Positions 1 to 6,550 are shown, counted from the stretch's first letter. The stretch is DNA of 6,792 nucleotides from an uncultured Litorilinea sp. (GCA_946885925.1 CAMPHP010000163.1:1-6792), one strand, 5' to 3'. Numbers and translations: made by a program. Notes: generated from the letters alone by a model not told the origin.

Positions 1-1
1 G

Positions 2-691
2 TTGGAAGTACGCCAGGCCATTGCCCACGCAGTCAATTGGGAAGCGCTGATCCCTGCCTTCTATGGCGACTATGGTCAGTTGGCCGCTTCATTCCAGCCG
101 CCTGCCATCTTGGGAAGCAATCCGGACATTCAGCCCTATGAGTATGACCCGGAACTAGCAAAAGAATTGCTAGCTCAGGCTGGTCTGCCCGATGGCTTCA
201 CCACTGACTTCTGGTACATCCCGGTAGTTCGTGGTTACTTCCCGGACTCCAAGGCAATTGGTGAAGCAATTGCCGCTGACTTGGCAAGAGTCGGCATTAC
301 CGCTAACTTGGTCACAGAAGACTGGGGTGCTTACCTGGAAGACCGCAACATAGGCAAGTTCCCGATGTGGATGTTAGGTTGGGGTTCGGACAATGGTGAT
401 CCGGACAATTACCTCGGCTATCACTTCTCGCATGCGCCAGGTGAGCCCAAGGAAGAAGATTGCTATGACAACGAAGAACTGGCGAATCTGCTGATTGAGG
501 GCCGCACCGTCGCAGAACCAGCGGAACGTGAGGCCATCTATATGCGGGCAGAGGAGATCATTCACGAAGATGTGGCCCGTATCCCGGTCGTGTGGGCGAC
601 AACTCCGATTGTCTTCCGCAGTGATGTCAAGGGCTATGTGCCGGTTGTCTTCCGCTCCTGGTATGAGTACATTTGGATTGACAGCAACTAA
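2..691 (+). CDS. Family 5 ABC transporter solute-binding protein, C-terminal part
   Basis: This is the last 229 codons of an extracytoplasmic binding protein of the dipeptide/oligopeptide/nickel class (SBP_bac_5), which captures the ligand and hands it to the membrane permeases. The frame is open at the left edge, so the TTG at base 2 is an internal Leu codon. Family proteins are about 500-600 residues, so roughly 300 residues, including the signal peptide, lie outside. Visible hallmarks are VRQAIAHAVN near the left edge, YDPELAKELLAQAG around residues 48-61, a GDPDNYL-type segment near 132-138, and a C-terminal IPVVW strand. It is followed by DppB-type and DppC-type permeases, which fits an importer operon. 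The ligand cannot be deduced; family members bind peptides, oligosaccharides, opines or metal chelates. The family call is firm, the substrate unknown. Confidence 0.93.
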   Translation: MEVRQAIAHAVNWEALIPAFYGDYGQLAASFQPPAILGSNPDIQPYEYDPELAKELLAQAGLPDGFTTDFWYIPVVRGYFPDSKAIGEAIAADLARVGITANLVTEDWGAYLEDRNIGKFPMWMLGWGSDNGDPDNYLGYHFSHAPGEPKEEDCYDNEELANLLIEGRTVAEPAEREAIYMRAEEIIHEDVARIPVVWATTPIVFRSDVKGYVPVVFRSWYEYIWIDSN

Positions 692-708
692 GCTGTATGG
701 TTAGTTGC

Positions 709-750
709 GACTGCCGGGCCTGCAAATTTTGTGGCCCGGCAGTCTGTTTT
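709..750 (+). terminator. Intrinsic terminator-like hairpin inside the transporter operon
   Basis: A perfect 12-bp GC-rich inverted repeat (709-720 GACTGCCGGGCC, 733-744 GGCCCGGCAGTC) has a 12-nt loop and is followed by TGTTTT at 745-750. It starts 18 nt after the binding-protein stop and ends 26 nt before the permease start. In binding-protein operons such hairpins commonly cause partial termination or protect the upstream mRNA 3' end, giving more binding protein than permease. That role is inferred here; the hairpin itself is seen directly. Confidence 0.75.
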
Positions 751-775
751 CCCCTTGAATGAAGGCTTTTATCGT

Positions 776-1783
776 ATGACACAATATATTCTGCGCCGCT
801 TGTTGAGCTTGATTCCCGTATTACTTGGCGTTTCCATCGTGGTCTTTGCCTTGATCCGCATGATCCCTGGTGACCCGGTGCTTGTCATGTTGGGTGAGCG
901 CGCGCGTCCTGCCGATGTTGAACGCGTGCGGGAAGAGTTAGGCTTTAACCGGCCTATTGCCGTTCAATATGTAGAGTGGATGGGGCGAGTTTTACAGGGT
1001 GATTTGGGTACATCCATTATCAACCGCACCGAAGTCATGGTGGAACTGCGCTCACGTTTAGCTGCGACGCTAGAGCTTGTCCTGTTTGGGCTGTTGATTG
1101 GTGTGGTGGTGGGTGTCTCCATTGGCGTTATCTCGGCATTAAGGCGTAATTCGTGGATAGATTTGACTGCGACCGTAGGGGCACTTTTGGGTGTTTCTAT
1201 GCCAATTTATTGGTTGGCCCTGATTGCAATTTATGCGCTGGCTGTAAACCGGCAAATCTTTCCTCCCAGTGCCCGTTTGGATGCAACCCTGAATGTTGAC
1301 CGCGTCACCGGCTTTATGCTGATTGATACCCTCCTGATGGGGGATATAAAACTATTTACCAACGCATTGTGGCATTTGATCTTACCGGCCGCTGTGCTGA
1401 GTACAACCGTGATGCCAATCCTCGCGCGTTTGACCCGTGCAAGCATGTTGGAGGTTATGCGCCAGGATTACGTGCGTACGGCTGAGGCGAAGGGGCTGCG
1501 TGAGCGAACTGTGGTGACTCGCCATGCGCTTAAGAATGCATTGTTGCCAATTGTTACCGTGATTGGTTTGCAGTTGGGTGGGTTGTTGGGTGGTGCGTTG
1601 CTTACCGAGACCATCTTCTCTTGGCCGGGGATGGGACTATGGACCTATCGCGCCATTCTCAGCCGTGATTATCCGATTGTGCAAGGGGCGATCTTGGTGA
1701 GTGCCACCATTTATGTGGTGGTGAACTTGCTCGTAGATATTTCCTATGCCTATCTGGATCCGCGCATTCGTTATCAAGGCTAA
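776..1783 (+). CDS. ABC transporter permease, DppB/OppB type
   Basis: A 335-residue inner-membrane permease of the binding-protein-dependent transport family, one half of the translocation pore of a peptide-type importer. The N-terminus (MTQYILRRLLSLIPVLLGVS) is the classic DppB start: a short basic stretch, then the first membrane helix, then IRMIPGDPV at about 27-35. About six hydrophobic segments follow. The cytoplasmic EAA loop that docks with the ATPase is at about 229-258 (QDYVRTAEAKGL, then HALKNALLPIV). FSWPGMG at 281-287 and the C-terminal YLDPRIR are also typical. I chose ATG 776 over an in-frame GTG at 731 because 731 lies in the terminator hairpin and would add 15 non-family residues. 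A weak SD, GAAGG, is at 761-765. The length is normal for the family. It pairs with the next gene, 16 nt downstream. Confidence 0.95.
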   Translation: MTQYILRRLLSLIPVLLGVSIVVFALIRMIPGDPVLVMLGERARPADVERVREELGFNRPIAVQYVEWMGRVLQGDLGTSIINRTEVMVELRSRLAATLELVLFGLLIGVVVGVSIGVISALRRNSWIDLTATVGALLGVSMPIYWLALIAIYALAVNRQIFPPSARLDATLNVDRVTGFMLIDTLLMGDIKLFTNALWHLILPAAVLSTTVMPILARLTRASMLEVMRQDYVRTAEAKGLRERTVVTRHALKNALLPIVTVIGLQLGGLLGGALLTETIFSWPGMGLWTYRAILSRDYPIVQGAILVSATIYVVVNLLVDISYAYLDPRIRYQG

Positions 1784-1799
1784 TTGGAGCAGAATAAAA

Positions 1800-2702
1800 A
1801 TGACAACGAATGTTGCGGCTCAACCAGCTTTATTGGCAGATCCCGAAGCCAGGCGGTCGCGTGGCTTGTTTCGTGATGGCTGGCAGCGGCTCATGTCCAG
1901 TTGGAATGGACGGGTCGGCTTGTTTCTCATCCTGCTCACGCTGGTGATCGGGATTGTTACCCCCATCGTGGATCCTTATGATGCGCGTACCGATTCAAAT
2001 CTAGCCGAGGCGCGCCAGGCACCTTCTTTAGAGCATCCCTTTGGGACAGACCGGCTGGGACGTGATGTCTTTCGCCGCATCCTGCATGGCACAGGCATTT
2101 CGCTTGCGATTGGCTTTGTGGTGGTCTTTGTCTCTGGCTCAATCGGGACAGTCTTAGGGTTGGCTGCTGGCTATTTTGGCGGTTGGTTAGATGCCCTGAT
2201 CATGCGGCTGATGGACATTCTGCTGGCCTTCCCGTCGATTTTGTTGGCAATCGCCATTGTCGCTGTGCGCGGCCCAGGATTGATAAACACGATCCTGGCA
2301 GTTGCCATTGTAGGAATTCCTGGGTATGCACGCGTGGTGCGCTCGATGGTGCTTTCGCTGCGTGAGCGCGATTATGTGGATGCGGCGCGCATGGTGGGTG
2401 TCAGCGATGGGCGCATCATGTTTAGCCATATCCTACCGAATAGTTTGACACCCATCATTATCCAGATGACGCTGGGTGTGGGTGGTGCCATCGTCTTCTC
2501 TGCTGCACTGGGCTTTTTGGGGCTAGGGGTGCAGCCACCCACACCCGAATGGGGTGCCATGATTGCCGATGGACTTCCATTTCTGCGCCAATCGCCAAAC
2601 TTGGTTTTCTTTCCGGGCATGGCGATTATGATCACAGTTTTGGGCTTTAATCTCTTTGGCGATGGGCTGCGCGATGCGCTGGACCCACAACAGCGCGATT
2701 AG
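1800..2702 (+). CDS. ABC transporter permease, DppC/OppC type
   Basis: A 300-residue permease, the second pore subunit. It has a cytosolic N-terminal stretch of about 37 residues and a first membrane helix at about 38-56. HPFGTDRLGRDVF follows at 79-91, the diagnostic DppC motif. The EAA loop is at about 190-219 (RDYVDAARMVGV, then HILPNSLTPII). GFLGLGVQPPTPEWG at 238-252 and a C-terminal GDGLRDALDP are further family signatures. The start is ATG 1800, with GGAG at 1786-1789; an upstream in-frame ATG at 1746 would overlap the DppB-type gene and add 18 unrelated residues. The 16-nt gap implies co-transcription and translational coupling with that gene. No DppD/DppF ATPase gene follows, because a terminator comes right after the stop. 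The ATPases must be upstream of the window or elsewhere. Confidence 0.95.
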   Translation: MTTNVAAQPALLADPEARRSRGLFRDGWQRLMSSWNGRVGLFLILLTLVIGIVTPIVDPYDARTDSNLAEARQAPSLEHPFGTDRLGRDVFRRILHGTGISLAIGFVVVFVSGSIGTVLGLAAGYFGGWLDALIMRLMDILLAFPSILLAIAIVAVRGPGLINTILAVAIVGIPGYARVVRSMVLSLRERDYVDAARMVGVSDGRIMFSHILPNSLTPIIIQMTLGVGGAIVFSAALGFLGLGVQPPTPEWGAMIADGLPFLRQSPNLVFFPGMAIMITVLGFNLFGDGLRDALDPQQRD

Positions 2703-2729
2703 ATTTGTTTGAAGCAAAGCACGTTCTTT

Positions 2730-2766
2730 ACCTTCCCGAAAGTTTACAACTTTCGGGAAGGTTTTT
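2730..2766 (+). terminator. Rho-independent terminator of the transporter operon
   Basis: A perfect 14-bp inverted repeat (2730-2743 ACCTTCCCGAAAGT, 2749-2762 ACTTTCGGGAAGGT) has a 5-nt loop and runs straight into a T tract (2762-2766). It lies 27 nt after the stop of the DppC-type gene, where a transport operon end is expected. The reverse orientation begins its tail with AAAG, so it mainly acts on plus-strand transcripts. Confidence 0.9.
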
Positions 2767-2771
2767 ATTAT
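2743..2771 (+). promoter_or_regulatory. Candidate sigma-70-type promoter overlapping the terminator
   Basis: TTTACA at 2743-2748 (5 of 6 to TTGACA) and TATTAT at 2766-2771 (5 of 6 to TATAAT) are separated by exactly 17 bp. The -35 box starts at the last base of the left terminator arm and fills the loop; the -10 box is made from the end of the T tract. Transcription would begin near 2778, giving a leader of about 88 nt before the lactonase gene. Both boxes are seen in the sequence; promoter function is inferred. It is the best-matching promoter I found in the 163-nt gap between the two units. Confidence 0.5.
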
Positions 2772-2808
2772 AGACTTATCCAAGTACCCGTAGACCTCAC
2801 CTATCCAT

Positions 2809-2832
2809 ATCTATCAATCAAAGATCTATCAA
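2809..2832 (+). repeat. 9-bp direct repeat in the leader of the lactonase gene
   Basis: ATCTATCAA occurs at 2809-2817 and again at 2824-2832, a centre spacing of 15 bp, with a further CTATC at 2801-2805. It sits between the candidate promoter and the ribosome binding site. It could be an operator for a regulator binding direct repeats, or chance in a pyrimidine-rich leader. Confidence 0.3.
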
Positions 2833-2865
2833 ACTAACTGCCAATCGAACGAAGGAGAAAAGAGC

Positions 2866-3852
2866 ATGGCTGACGAACTTGTGGCTAAACTCGCCGCGCG
2901 CCCGTGGGATGGCAGCCCGATTGGCTATCCCGACCCAGCCATCGAAGTGGTGGATGCGCGCTTCAAACGCTATGCGATTGGCAATACGGCAGTAGAGCGG
3001 TTGGTGACCGGGCTGCGTTGGGGCGAAGGGCCGGTCTGGTTTGGCGATGGGCGCTATCTGCTCTTTAGCGATATTCCCAACAACCGCATCTTGCGTTGGG
3101 ATGAGCAGTCAGGTGTCACCGCTGTTTTTCGCCATCCTTCTAACTATGCCAATGGCAACACGCGCGACCGCCAGGGGCGGCTGATTACCTGTGAGCATCT
3201 CACGCGGCGGGTCACACGTACCGAGCATAACGGGGTAATCACGGTGCTCATTGACAGCTATCAAGGCAGGCGGCTTAATGCACCCAACGATGTGGTCGTT
3301 CATTCGGATGGTTCGATCTGGTTTACTGACCCCGGCTATGGCATTTTGCTGGACTATGAGGGGGAACAGGCTGAGTTTGAGCTGAAACCCGCTGTCTACC
3401 GGCTGGACCCGGTGACAGGGAAGGCCGCGGTGGTGACGGATGATTTTGAGAAGCCAAACGGCCTTTGTTTCTCGCCTGATGAGTCGAAGCTTTACATTGT
3501 TGATACAGGGCGCTCGCACAAGCCGGGACATCCGTCGCATATTCGCGTTTTTGATGTGAACAATGGCAAGTTGACGGGCGGTGATGAGTTTGTCAATATG
3601 GGTGAGGGTAGTTCGGATGGCATTCGCACTGATTATCATGGCAATCTCTGGTCGGCAGCAGGGTGGGGTGGACTTGGCTATGATGGCGTGCATGTCTTTG
3701 CGCCGGATGGTGATTTGATTGGGCGCATTTTGCTGCCTGAACCCTGCGCCAATCTTTGCTTTGGCGGGCGCATGAAGGACCGGCTCTTTATGACTTGTGG
3801 GCAATCGGTCTATTCTGTCTTTGTGAGCACGCGCGGGGCGCAGACGCCGTAG
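2866..3852 (+). CDS. SMP-30/gluconolactonase/LRE family protein
   Basis: A 328-residue six-bladed beta-propeller of the SMP-30/gluconolactonase/luciferin-regenerating family. These are divalent-metal hydrolases that mostly open sugar lactones such as gluconolactone. The four metal-site positions known in SMP-30 have good counterparts: Glu54 in GEGPVW, Asn141 in NAPND, Asn198 in KPNGLCFSPD and Asp251 in SDGIRTD. Typical blade motifs are SDIPNNRILRWD at about 68-79, WFTDPGYG at 152-159 and GNLWSAAGWGG at 259-269. No signal peptide is seen, so it is probably cytosolic. The start is supported by GAAGGAG at 2851-2857, 8 nt before ATG. The next gene begins 53 nt after the stop with no terminator between, so they are likely co-transcribed. 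A lactonase beside a Gfo/Idh/MocA protein suggests sugar oxidation to a lactone followed by hydrolysis. The true substrate is unknown. Confidence 0.93.
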   Translation: MADELVAKLAARPWDGSPIGYPDPAIEVVDARFKRYAIGNTAVERLVTGLRWGEGPVWFGDGRYLLFSDIPNNRILRWDEQSGVTAVFRHPSNYANGNTRDRQGRLITCEHLTRRVTRTEHNGVITVLIDSYQGRRLNAPNDVVVHSDGSIWFTDPGYGILLDYEGEQAEFELKPAVYRLDPVTGKAAVVTDDFEKPNGLCFSPDESKLYIVDTGRSHKPGHPSHIRVFDVNNGKLTGGDEFVNMGEGSSDGIRTDYHGNLWSAAGWGGLGYDGVHVFAPDGDLIGRILLPEPCANLCFGGRMKDRLFMTCGQSVYSVFVSTRGAQTP

Positions 3853-3905
3853 AGTAACGAGTAAACTTCGATTGGTTACGTACTAGAATGGAGGGGTGTC
3901 CTTGA

Positions 3906-5012
3906 ATGGGGAACAAGATTAAGATCGCTTTTGCTGGAGCTCGCCGCTCTAGTTCATTTTTTCGTGCCTTTCAGAGCCACCCGGAGACGGAGATCGTCGC
4001 GCTTTGTGATCTCTACCAGCCAACATTGGTAGAAGCAGGAAAGACACTAGGGGTGGATCAACTCTATACGGTGTATGAACAGATGCTCGATGAGGCCAAG
4101 CCCGATGCGGTCGTGGTGGCGACGCCTATGCACTATCATGCCGCCCAGTCGATTGCTGCCTTGGAGCGCGATATTCATGTATTGAGCGAGGTAACGGCGG
4201 CGGTTTCGTTGGATGAGGCGCGTTGGCTAACGCAAGCGTGTCGCCGCAGCAAGGGCATCTATATGATGGCTGAGAATTATATCTATCGCAAGGAAGTAGT
4301 GCTGGTGCAGAGCATGGTGGAGGCTGGTCTCTTTGGTGAGGTCTATTATGCCGAAGGTGAGTATATTCACGAACTATCCAGCCTGCACCATACTGCGGAG
4401 GGGAAACCCACTTGGCGCTATTATTGGCAGGTGGGGGTGAATGGTTCCACCTATCCTACACACAGCCTGGGGCCTTGTCTACAGTGGGTCAAGGAGCGCC
4501 CGCAGCAGATTAGTTGCGTGGGGACGGGTGTCTGGACTGACCCTGAACATGCGATGGAAGATACGGTGTTGCTGCTCTGTAAGACCAGTACAGGAAAATT
4601 GATTCGGGTTCGCGTCGACATGCTTTCCAAACGACCCCATGCCATGACCAACTATACATTGCAAGGCACCCAGGGCGCATTTGAAGGTGCGCGGCGACCA
4701 GGTGAGCGCAGTTGGGTATGGGTAGAGGATCGCTGCTCTGACCCGAATAGCTGGGTGCCGCTGGCAGATTTCGAGGATGAGTTTTTGCCAGAGATCTGGC
4801 GCAATCCACCTGCTGCGGCGTTGCAGGCCGGTCATGGCGGCGGCGATTATTTTGAGGTGATGGACTTTGTTGATGCCGTGCAGGGACGCAAGCCGCCCGC
4901 TGTTGACATTGACTATGCTATGGATATGACGCTGCCAGGGCTCGTCAGCCAGGAGTCAATTCGCAAAGGTGGCGCGTGGCTACCCGTGCCGGATTCGCGC
5001 GAGTGGGTGTAG
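3906..5012 (+). CDS. Gfo/Idh/MocA family protein lacking the EKP motif
   Basis: A 368-residue NAD(P)-binding protein of the Gfo/Idh/MocA family: an N-terminal Rossmann domain (about 5-120) and a C-terminal alpha/beta domain (about 125-350). The start of the nucleotide fold reads IKIAFAGARRSS, then VALCDL at 31-36 and VVVATPMHYHAAQSI at 69-83. The canonical EKP motif, whose Lys contacts substrate in sugar dehydrogenases, is replaced by SEV (94-96, HVLSEVTAAVS). Also present are AENYIYR at 122-128, YPTHSLGP at 183-190 and GHGGGDYFEVMDF at 309-321. The last two recall the GH109-type glycosidase branch, which uses NAD to cleave glycosides. It may thus be a dehydrogenase or an NAD-dependent glycosidase. 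No signal peptide is visible. The ATG at 3906 follows a strong SD, GGAGGGG at 3890-3896. Family certain, reaction open. Confidence 0.9.
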   Translation: MGNKIKIAFAGARRSSSFFRAFQSHPETEIVALCDLYQPTLVEAGKTLGVDQLYTVYEQMLDEAKPDAVVVATPMHYHAAQSIAALERDIHVLSEVTAAVSLDEARWLTQACRRSKGIYMMAENYIYRKEVVLVQSMVEAGLFGEVYYAEGEYIHELSSLHHTAEGKPTWRYYWQVGVNGSTYPTHSLGPCLQWVKERPQQISCVGTGVWTDPEHAMEDTVLLLCKTSTGKLIRVRVDMLSKRPHAMTNYTLQGTQGAFEGARRPGERSWVWVEDRCSDPNSWVPLADFEDEFLPEIWRNPPAAALQAGHGGGDYFEVMDFVDAVQGRKPPAVDIDYAMDMTLPGLVSQESIRKGGAWLPVPDSREWV

Positions 5013-5024
5013 GTCGTCAAGAAA

Positions 5025-5069
5025 ACATTCCTCGAAGCTGGGAACCCTCTGGGTGGCTTCGAGGAATGT
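5025..5069. terminator. Shared hairpin terminator between convergent genes
   Basis: A perfect 14-bp inverted repeat (5025-5038 ACATTCCTCGAAGC, 5056-5069 GCTTCGAGGAATGT) with a 17-nt loop fills the 71-nt gap between the converging Gfo/Idh/MocA and dioxygenase genes. Read on the minus strand it is followed by TTTTC (5024 downward), a usable T tract. On the plus strand the tail is AATTTAG, weaker. It probably ends both transcripts, best for the minus strand. Confidence 0.75.
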
Positions 5070-5083
5070 AATTTAGTTCATGC

Positions 5084-6400
5084 CTAGCAGATTAGCCCAA
5101 CTTTGGCGTCGGGACCGTGTGCAATTGGGTTCGGGCCGATCCAACGCTCGTCTACTGCTTCGTCTGCTAGTTGGTAGCGTGAGTCGGTGGAGAGACGCAC
5201 GCGATTGGTACAGTTGTCCAGGCTTGCGTGGAGTGTGAACATGCTGAAGATCAAGAGGTCACCAGCCTTGTACTCCGTAGAGAGCCAGCGTCCGCCTATC
5301 TCTTGGCGAACACCAATCGCATCTTTGGAATAGGAACCGCCACCCTTGCCCCATGCCCAACGTTCATGGGCCTCGTCATTTTTGTCATCAATACAGTAGG
5401 TGTCCACATCGAATTGCCAGTATTCGCCCAGATGCTCTTGTTGGCAATGGGAATTTTCGAGGATCATCAGGCCACCTAGGTCGTAGGGAATGTCATCGAG
5501 GGGTGTCCAGACAGTGTATAGCTGTTTTGTGCCACGGCTCATAAAGACAATGTCGCAATGAGGGGCTGTTGCTGTGTTAGGTCCGGGCGCTTTTGCGCGT
5601 AGCCATGTATAGTCGTAATGGAGCACCGGACCGCCCAAGAAGCCGCCCATAAATGCCATAATGGAACCACTATAAAGCAGTTGCTCAATCACGGGGTTGC
5701 CATTGGCAAGGTCGGGGCGAAAAGTGAAATGAACATCAGGGGCGATAATGCCTGCCTCTAGTGGATAGTCAGGGTGCAGTGCCTGTTCGGCTTGAAGCTT
5801 GAGTAAAATCGAACGGCGGGCATCAAGCACGGTATCACGATCCAACATAGCTGGCAGGTAGAGATAACCATCCTCCGCCATGCGAGCGTGCAACAGTTCC
5901 GCGTTACCCAGCAGTTCGCGCGAATCACGTAAGCTACCAAAGTGGGTGGGCGCGGTGTTAAGTTGGCGACCCTGGTAGAAAAGTGCCGGAGTTGTTGTGC
6001 TTACTTTTGCCATTGCCGGTTCCTCCTGTGCCGATTTTTGTTGTACTGATGATTTTTCTAGTGCAACACAACTATCTTGGATGATGGCACGCATGACATC
6101 AAGGGGGAGATCATCCAGCTTTTTGAAGCGAATGCAGCCTTTGCCAATGTCTAGCTTGCCCAACTGTCGGCGATACCGTGCTAAGACTTCTGGTTTACAA
6201 TAGAGGCTAATGTTGTCGAGGTGCGACGAAAATGCACAGAGCAACCCGTGGTAGTCGAAGATAGGCATACTATACTGAAAGGCTTCGCTTACATCGGGCT
6301 GGATAGTGTGAATTAGTTCGCGAAGGACCTCGAATGCTTGGCGATGAGCCAATGGGCACTTTTTGATGTAGTTGTCGGTGATGGGGCTGCGTGTACCCAT
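5084..6400 (-). CDS. DUF1801/YdhG domain fused to a phytanoyl-CoA dioxygenase-like (PhyH) domain
   Basis: One frame of 438 residues with two domains. Residues about 10-118 match the DUF1801/YdhG family (SMPIF at 44-48, ISLYCKPEVL, GCIRF at 88-92, then LPLDVMRAII), normally a free protein of about 110-140 residues. Bacillus YdhG (Fra) is a proposed frataxin-like iron chaperone. Residues about 130-438 form a complete PhyH-type Fe(II)/2-oxoglutarate oxygenase, probably cytosolic. The metal triad is His281 and Asp283 (PHCD) and His391 (TLHASLDN); Arg402 or Arg408 would bind 2-oxoglutarate. The joining segment (about 117-129) is Ser/Gln/Glu-rich and low in complexity. ATG 6400 is preferred, with SD GGGAAGGAA at 6407-6415; a TTG at 6439 would add 13 residues. 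Met130 (ATG 6013) has its own perfect SD, so a free 309-residue oxygenase may also be made. The substrate is unknown; PhyH proteins hydroxylate many small molecules. Confidence 0.88.
   Translation of the reverse strand: MGTRSPITDNYIKKCPLAHRQAFEVLRELIHTIQPDVSEAFQYSMPIFDYHGLLCAFSSHLDNISLYCKPEVLARYRRQLGKLDIGKGCIRFKKLDDLPLDVMRAIIQDSCVALEKSSVQQKSAQEEPAMAKVSTTTPALFYQGRQLNTAPTHFGSLRDSRELLGNAELLHARMAEDGYLYLPAMLDRDTVLDARRSILLKLQAEQALHPDYPLEAGIIAPDVHFTFRPDLANGNPVIEQLLYSGSIMAFMGGFLGGPVLHYDYTWLRAKAPGPNTATAPHCDIVFMSRGTKQLYTVWTPLDDIPYDLGGLMILENSHCQQEHLGEYWQFDVDTYCIDDKNDEAHERWAWGKGGGSYSKDAIGVRQEIGGRWLSTEYKAGDLLIFSMFTLHASLDNCTNRVRLSTDSRYQLADEAVDERWIGPNPIAHGPDAKVGLIC
6011..6027 (-). promoter_or_regulatory. 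Internal ribosome binding site and start codon for a free PhyH product
   Basis: On the minus strand AGGAGG (6027-6022) lies 8 nt upstream of an in-frame ATG (6013-6011), at the boundary between the DUF1801 and PhyH domains. This is the most canonical SD in the window, better than that of the full-length start. Initiation here would give MAKVSTTT and a complete 309-residue dioxygenase. The SD bases also encode Gln-Glu-Glu of the linker. Use of this start is inferred. Confidence 0.65.
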
Positions 6401-6426
6401 GATGTGTTCCTTCCCAGCGGGGACCC

Positions 6427-6451
6427 TTCCCTCTGACAAAAGATGAGGGAA
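6427..6451 (-). promoter_or_regulatory. Leader hairpin upstream of the fusion gene
   Basis: A 7-bp inverted repeat (TTCCCTC at 6427-6433, GAGGGAA at 6445-6451, 11-nt loop) lies in the probable 5' leader of the minus-strand gene. In the minus-strand RNA the upstream arm TTCCCTC could pair either with the adjacent GAGGGAA or, through TTCCC, with GGGAA of the gene's SD (6415-6411). This permits alternative structures. Regulation by this means is only a possibility. Confidence 0.25.
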
Positions 6452-6550
6452 CTGGTAGAGGTGTAGTTTGCCACAAATTGCGCTATCTTGGAAGTGTATA
6501 GCCTTAAAAGTTCATTGACAGGTATACTCTAGGATGCTAGCTCCCTCATT

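Noticed and set aside
731..775. In-frame GTG at 731 as an earlier start for the DppB-type permease
   Set aside because: It lies inside the loop and right arm of the terminator hairpin, lacks an SD and adds 15 residues unlike the family N-terminus.
1746..1799. In-frame ATG at 1746 as the start of the DppC-type permease
   Set aside because: It falls within the DppB-type coding end and adds 18 residues outside the family; ATG 1800 has GGAG at a suitable distance.
3109..3804. Long open frame of 231 codons antisense to the lactonase gene
   Set aside because: Its translation has no recognisable domain and its composition is that of a shadow of the real gene, whose family motifs are clear.
3888..3905. 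Five-codon open frame (MEGCP, stop) ending directly before the Gfo/Idh/MocA ATG
   Set aside because: It overlaps the SD itself and lacks its own binding site, so it is most likely chance.
6401..6439. TTG at 6439 as the start of the fusion protein
   Set aside because: The added 13 residues do not fit the DUF1801 start, and ATG 6400 is preceded by a good GGGAAGGAA at 6-nt spacing.
6515..6528. TTGACA and TATACT as one promoter
   Set aside because: Only 2 bp separate them, so they cannot be the -35 and -10 of the same promoter.
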